Source: Streptomyces kurssanovii (GTDB lineage: Bacteria > Actinomycetota > Actinomycetes > Streptomycetales > Streptomycetaceae). From it: 64,000 nucleotides of DNA. Shown here piece after piece: positions 62,824 through 64,000 of this stretch (its first letter is position 1; every line of letters starts with the position of its first letter). The position numbers and the translations under genes were made by a program. The notes beneath the pieces were generated by a model. That model was not told the origin of the DNA, ran no database searches, and saw nothing but the letters and a program-made list of their open reading frames with translations. The stretch covers positions 116,932 to 180,931 of the forward strand of contig NZ_BMTN01000014.1 in the NCBI RefSeq assembly GCF_014649695.1, given 5' to 3'.

Positions 62824-64000
62824 TTACGACTGGTCGCCGGACCTGTCCGAGCCGGCGTCCGGCTCGGCGTCGGTGCCGTCGGCTCCGTCGGTCCCGGACC
62901 CGAGGTCGGTGACGGCCTCGGGGCCGCTGCCGGCGCTCAGGTCGTCGTCGGCGTCGGCCTTCGCGCCCTGGTCGCCCTCGTGGACCTCGTCGTCCTCATC
63001 GTGCAGGGCGTCGACGAACTCGACACCATCCATCTCGGCGAGTCGGTCCGAGGCGTCGGTGGCGCCGTCCTTGTCGGCCTCGAGCGCCTTGGCGAACCAC
63101 TCCCGGGCCTCGTTCTCACGGCCGGCCGCGAGAAGCGCGTCGGCGTACGCGTAACGCAGCCGCGCCGTCCAGGGCTGCACGGAGCTGGAGGCGAGCTCGG
63201 GGCTCTGCAGGGTCACGATGGCGGCGTCCAGCTGCCCCATGTCCCTGCGCGCTCCGGCGGCGACGAGCCGCATCTCGACCTGGCCGGCCTTGTCCAGCTT
63301 CTGCACCTCCGACTCGCCGGCCATCGCCAGCGCCCGCTCGGGCCGGCCGAGCCCACGTTCGCAGTCGGCCATGACGGGCCACAGCTCCACGGTGCCCGTC
63401 ATCCGCCGCGCCGCACGGAACTCGGCCAGCGCCTCCGAGTACTTCTGCGTCGCGTAGGCGGCGAAGCCCGCGGCCTCACGCACGGCGGCGACACGGGACG
63501 CGAGCCGCAGCGCGATACGGGAGTAGGCGTAGGCCTGCTCGGGGTCCTCGTCGATCAGGTTCGCGACCATGACGAGGTTACGGGCGACATCTTCCGCGAG
63601 GCCCTTCGGCAGGCTCTGAAGCTCCTGCCGCACGTCCTTGTCGATCTCGTCGCCGGTGACGTCGTCGGGGATCGGGAGCCGCTTGACGGGCTCGCGCTCG
63701 GGACGGTCCCGCTCGTCACGCCGCCCGTAGCCGCCACGGTCACCGCGGTCGTCACGGGAACCGCGGTAACCACCGCGGTCCCGCTCCTCACGACGGGGGC
63801 CACGGAAACCACCACGGTCGTCGTCACGCCGCGCGTAACCACCGCCACCGGAGCGGTCGTCACGACGGAAACCACCCTGACGGTCATCGCGACGGGGGTA
63901 GCCGCTCTGGCCGGAACGGTCGTCGCGACGGTCATCGCGACGCTCGCTGGGACGGTCGTCACGGCGGAAGCCACCGCCGCTGCCGGCGGGACGAGCACCG
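62824..64000 (-). CDS. TPR protein with Arg/Asp/Gly-rich N-terminus (partial)
   Basis: The frame is open from the TAA at 62824-62826 to the window edge, so the true start is outside. The visible N-terminal part is a low-complexity run of GGFRRDDR, RRDDRSGG and RREERDRGG-like units (about 63680-64000). A hinge (VKRLPIPDDVTGDEIDKDVRQELQSLPKGL) leads to tetratricopeptide repeats (DEDPEQAYAYSRIALRLASRVAAVREAAGFAAYATQKYSEALAEFRAARR). The tail is Asp/Ser-rich and acidic. The N-terminus resembles RNA-binding RG repeats; function unknown, probably a scaffold. Confidence 0.8.
   Translation of the reverse strand, partial: GARPAGSGGGFRRDDRPSERRDDRRDDRSGQSGYPRRDDRQGGFRRDDRSGGGGYARRDDDRGGFRGPRREERDRGGYRGSRDDRGDRGGYGRRDERDRPEREPVKRLPIPDDVTGDEIDKDVRQELQSLPKGLAEDVARNLVMVANLIDEDPEQAYAYSRIALRLASRVAAVREAAGFAAYATQKYSEALAEFRAARRMTGTVELWPVMADCERGLGRPERALAMAGESEVQKLDKAGQVEMRLVAAGARRDMGQLDAAIVTLQSPELASSSVQPWTARLRYAYADALLAAGRENEAREWFAKALEADKDGATDASDRLAEMDGVEFVDALHDEDDEVHEGDQGAKADADDDLSAGSGPEAVTDLGSGTDGADGTDAEPDAGSDRSGDQS

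Overview
The window is a 64 kb piece of a high-GC actinobacterial chromosome, almost certainly Streptomyces. The evidence is the GC-rich third-position codon use, many GTG/TTG starts with 4-base ATGA/GTGA gene overlaps, streptogrisin-type secreted proteases, an SflA-type SepF-like protein, rare TTA codons, and a gene order (der-plsC-cmk-tyrA-aroH, rluB-scpB-scpA-parA, ald, pyrG, recN-nadK-tlyA) that I recall from the conserved Streptomyces core. No rRNA, tRNA, CRISPR array or complete transposase-encoding element was seen.

Left island (about 1-6000): a complete FxSxx-COOH RiPP-like locus on the minus strand. It has a 54-residue precursor peptide ending F-N-S-S-L (fxsA, a small gene easily overlooked), a radical SAM/SPASM maturase (fxsB) whose C-terminal peptide-hydroxylase-like extension has lost its HExxH motif, an AAC(3)-type acetyltransferase and a TIR-like protein (fxsC, cut by the window edge). 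Next to it is a convergent pair encoding a SLATT/DUF4231 membrane protein and a SLOG-like nucleotide-sensor protein, a known conflict-system combination. Four of these six genes carry a TTA (bldA-dependent) codon, which suggests the island is developmentally timed.

Accessory/envelope region (about 6000-25700): tandem streptogrisin genes, a Cys-rich DUF5685 protein, sflA, a glutaryl-CoA-dehydrogenase-like enzyme, a 14-TM MFS exporter, a PAP2 phosphatase, an I78 inhibitor, a WYL regulator, and a glycosyltransferase with an unknown partner. It also holds a branched-chain-amino-acid-type ABC transporter built unusually: LivH, LivM and LivG are fused in one chain through a 6 x 27 bp in-frame tandem repeat, and the degenerate motifs in LivG and LivF fall in the same composite ATP site.

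Core region (about 25700-57000): der-plsC-cmk; aroH-tyrA; a Rieske lipoprotein; an NAD-salvage operon pnuC-nadR-nrtR-ADP-ribosylglycohydrolase with a perfect inverted-repeat operator at its head; parA-RHH-scpA-scpB-rluB for chromosome organisation; ald; a STAND/TPR protein; an ADP-ribose-type NUDIX hydrolase; pyrG; a GH15 trehalase/glucoamylase-like enzyme; a PucR regulator; a glycosyltransferase; and a hypothetical gene-tlyA-nadK-recN. A 196 bp MITE-like element with perfect 22 bp terminal repeats sits exactly on the recN stop codon.

Right end (about 57000-64000): an iron-siderophore ABC transporter (two permeases and an ATPase) with an iron-box-like operator just upstream, a NagD-like HAD phosphatase, a DUF1015 protein, and a TPR protein with an Arg/Asp/Gly-rich N-terminus that runs off the window.
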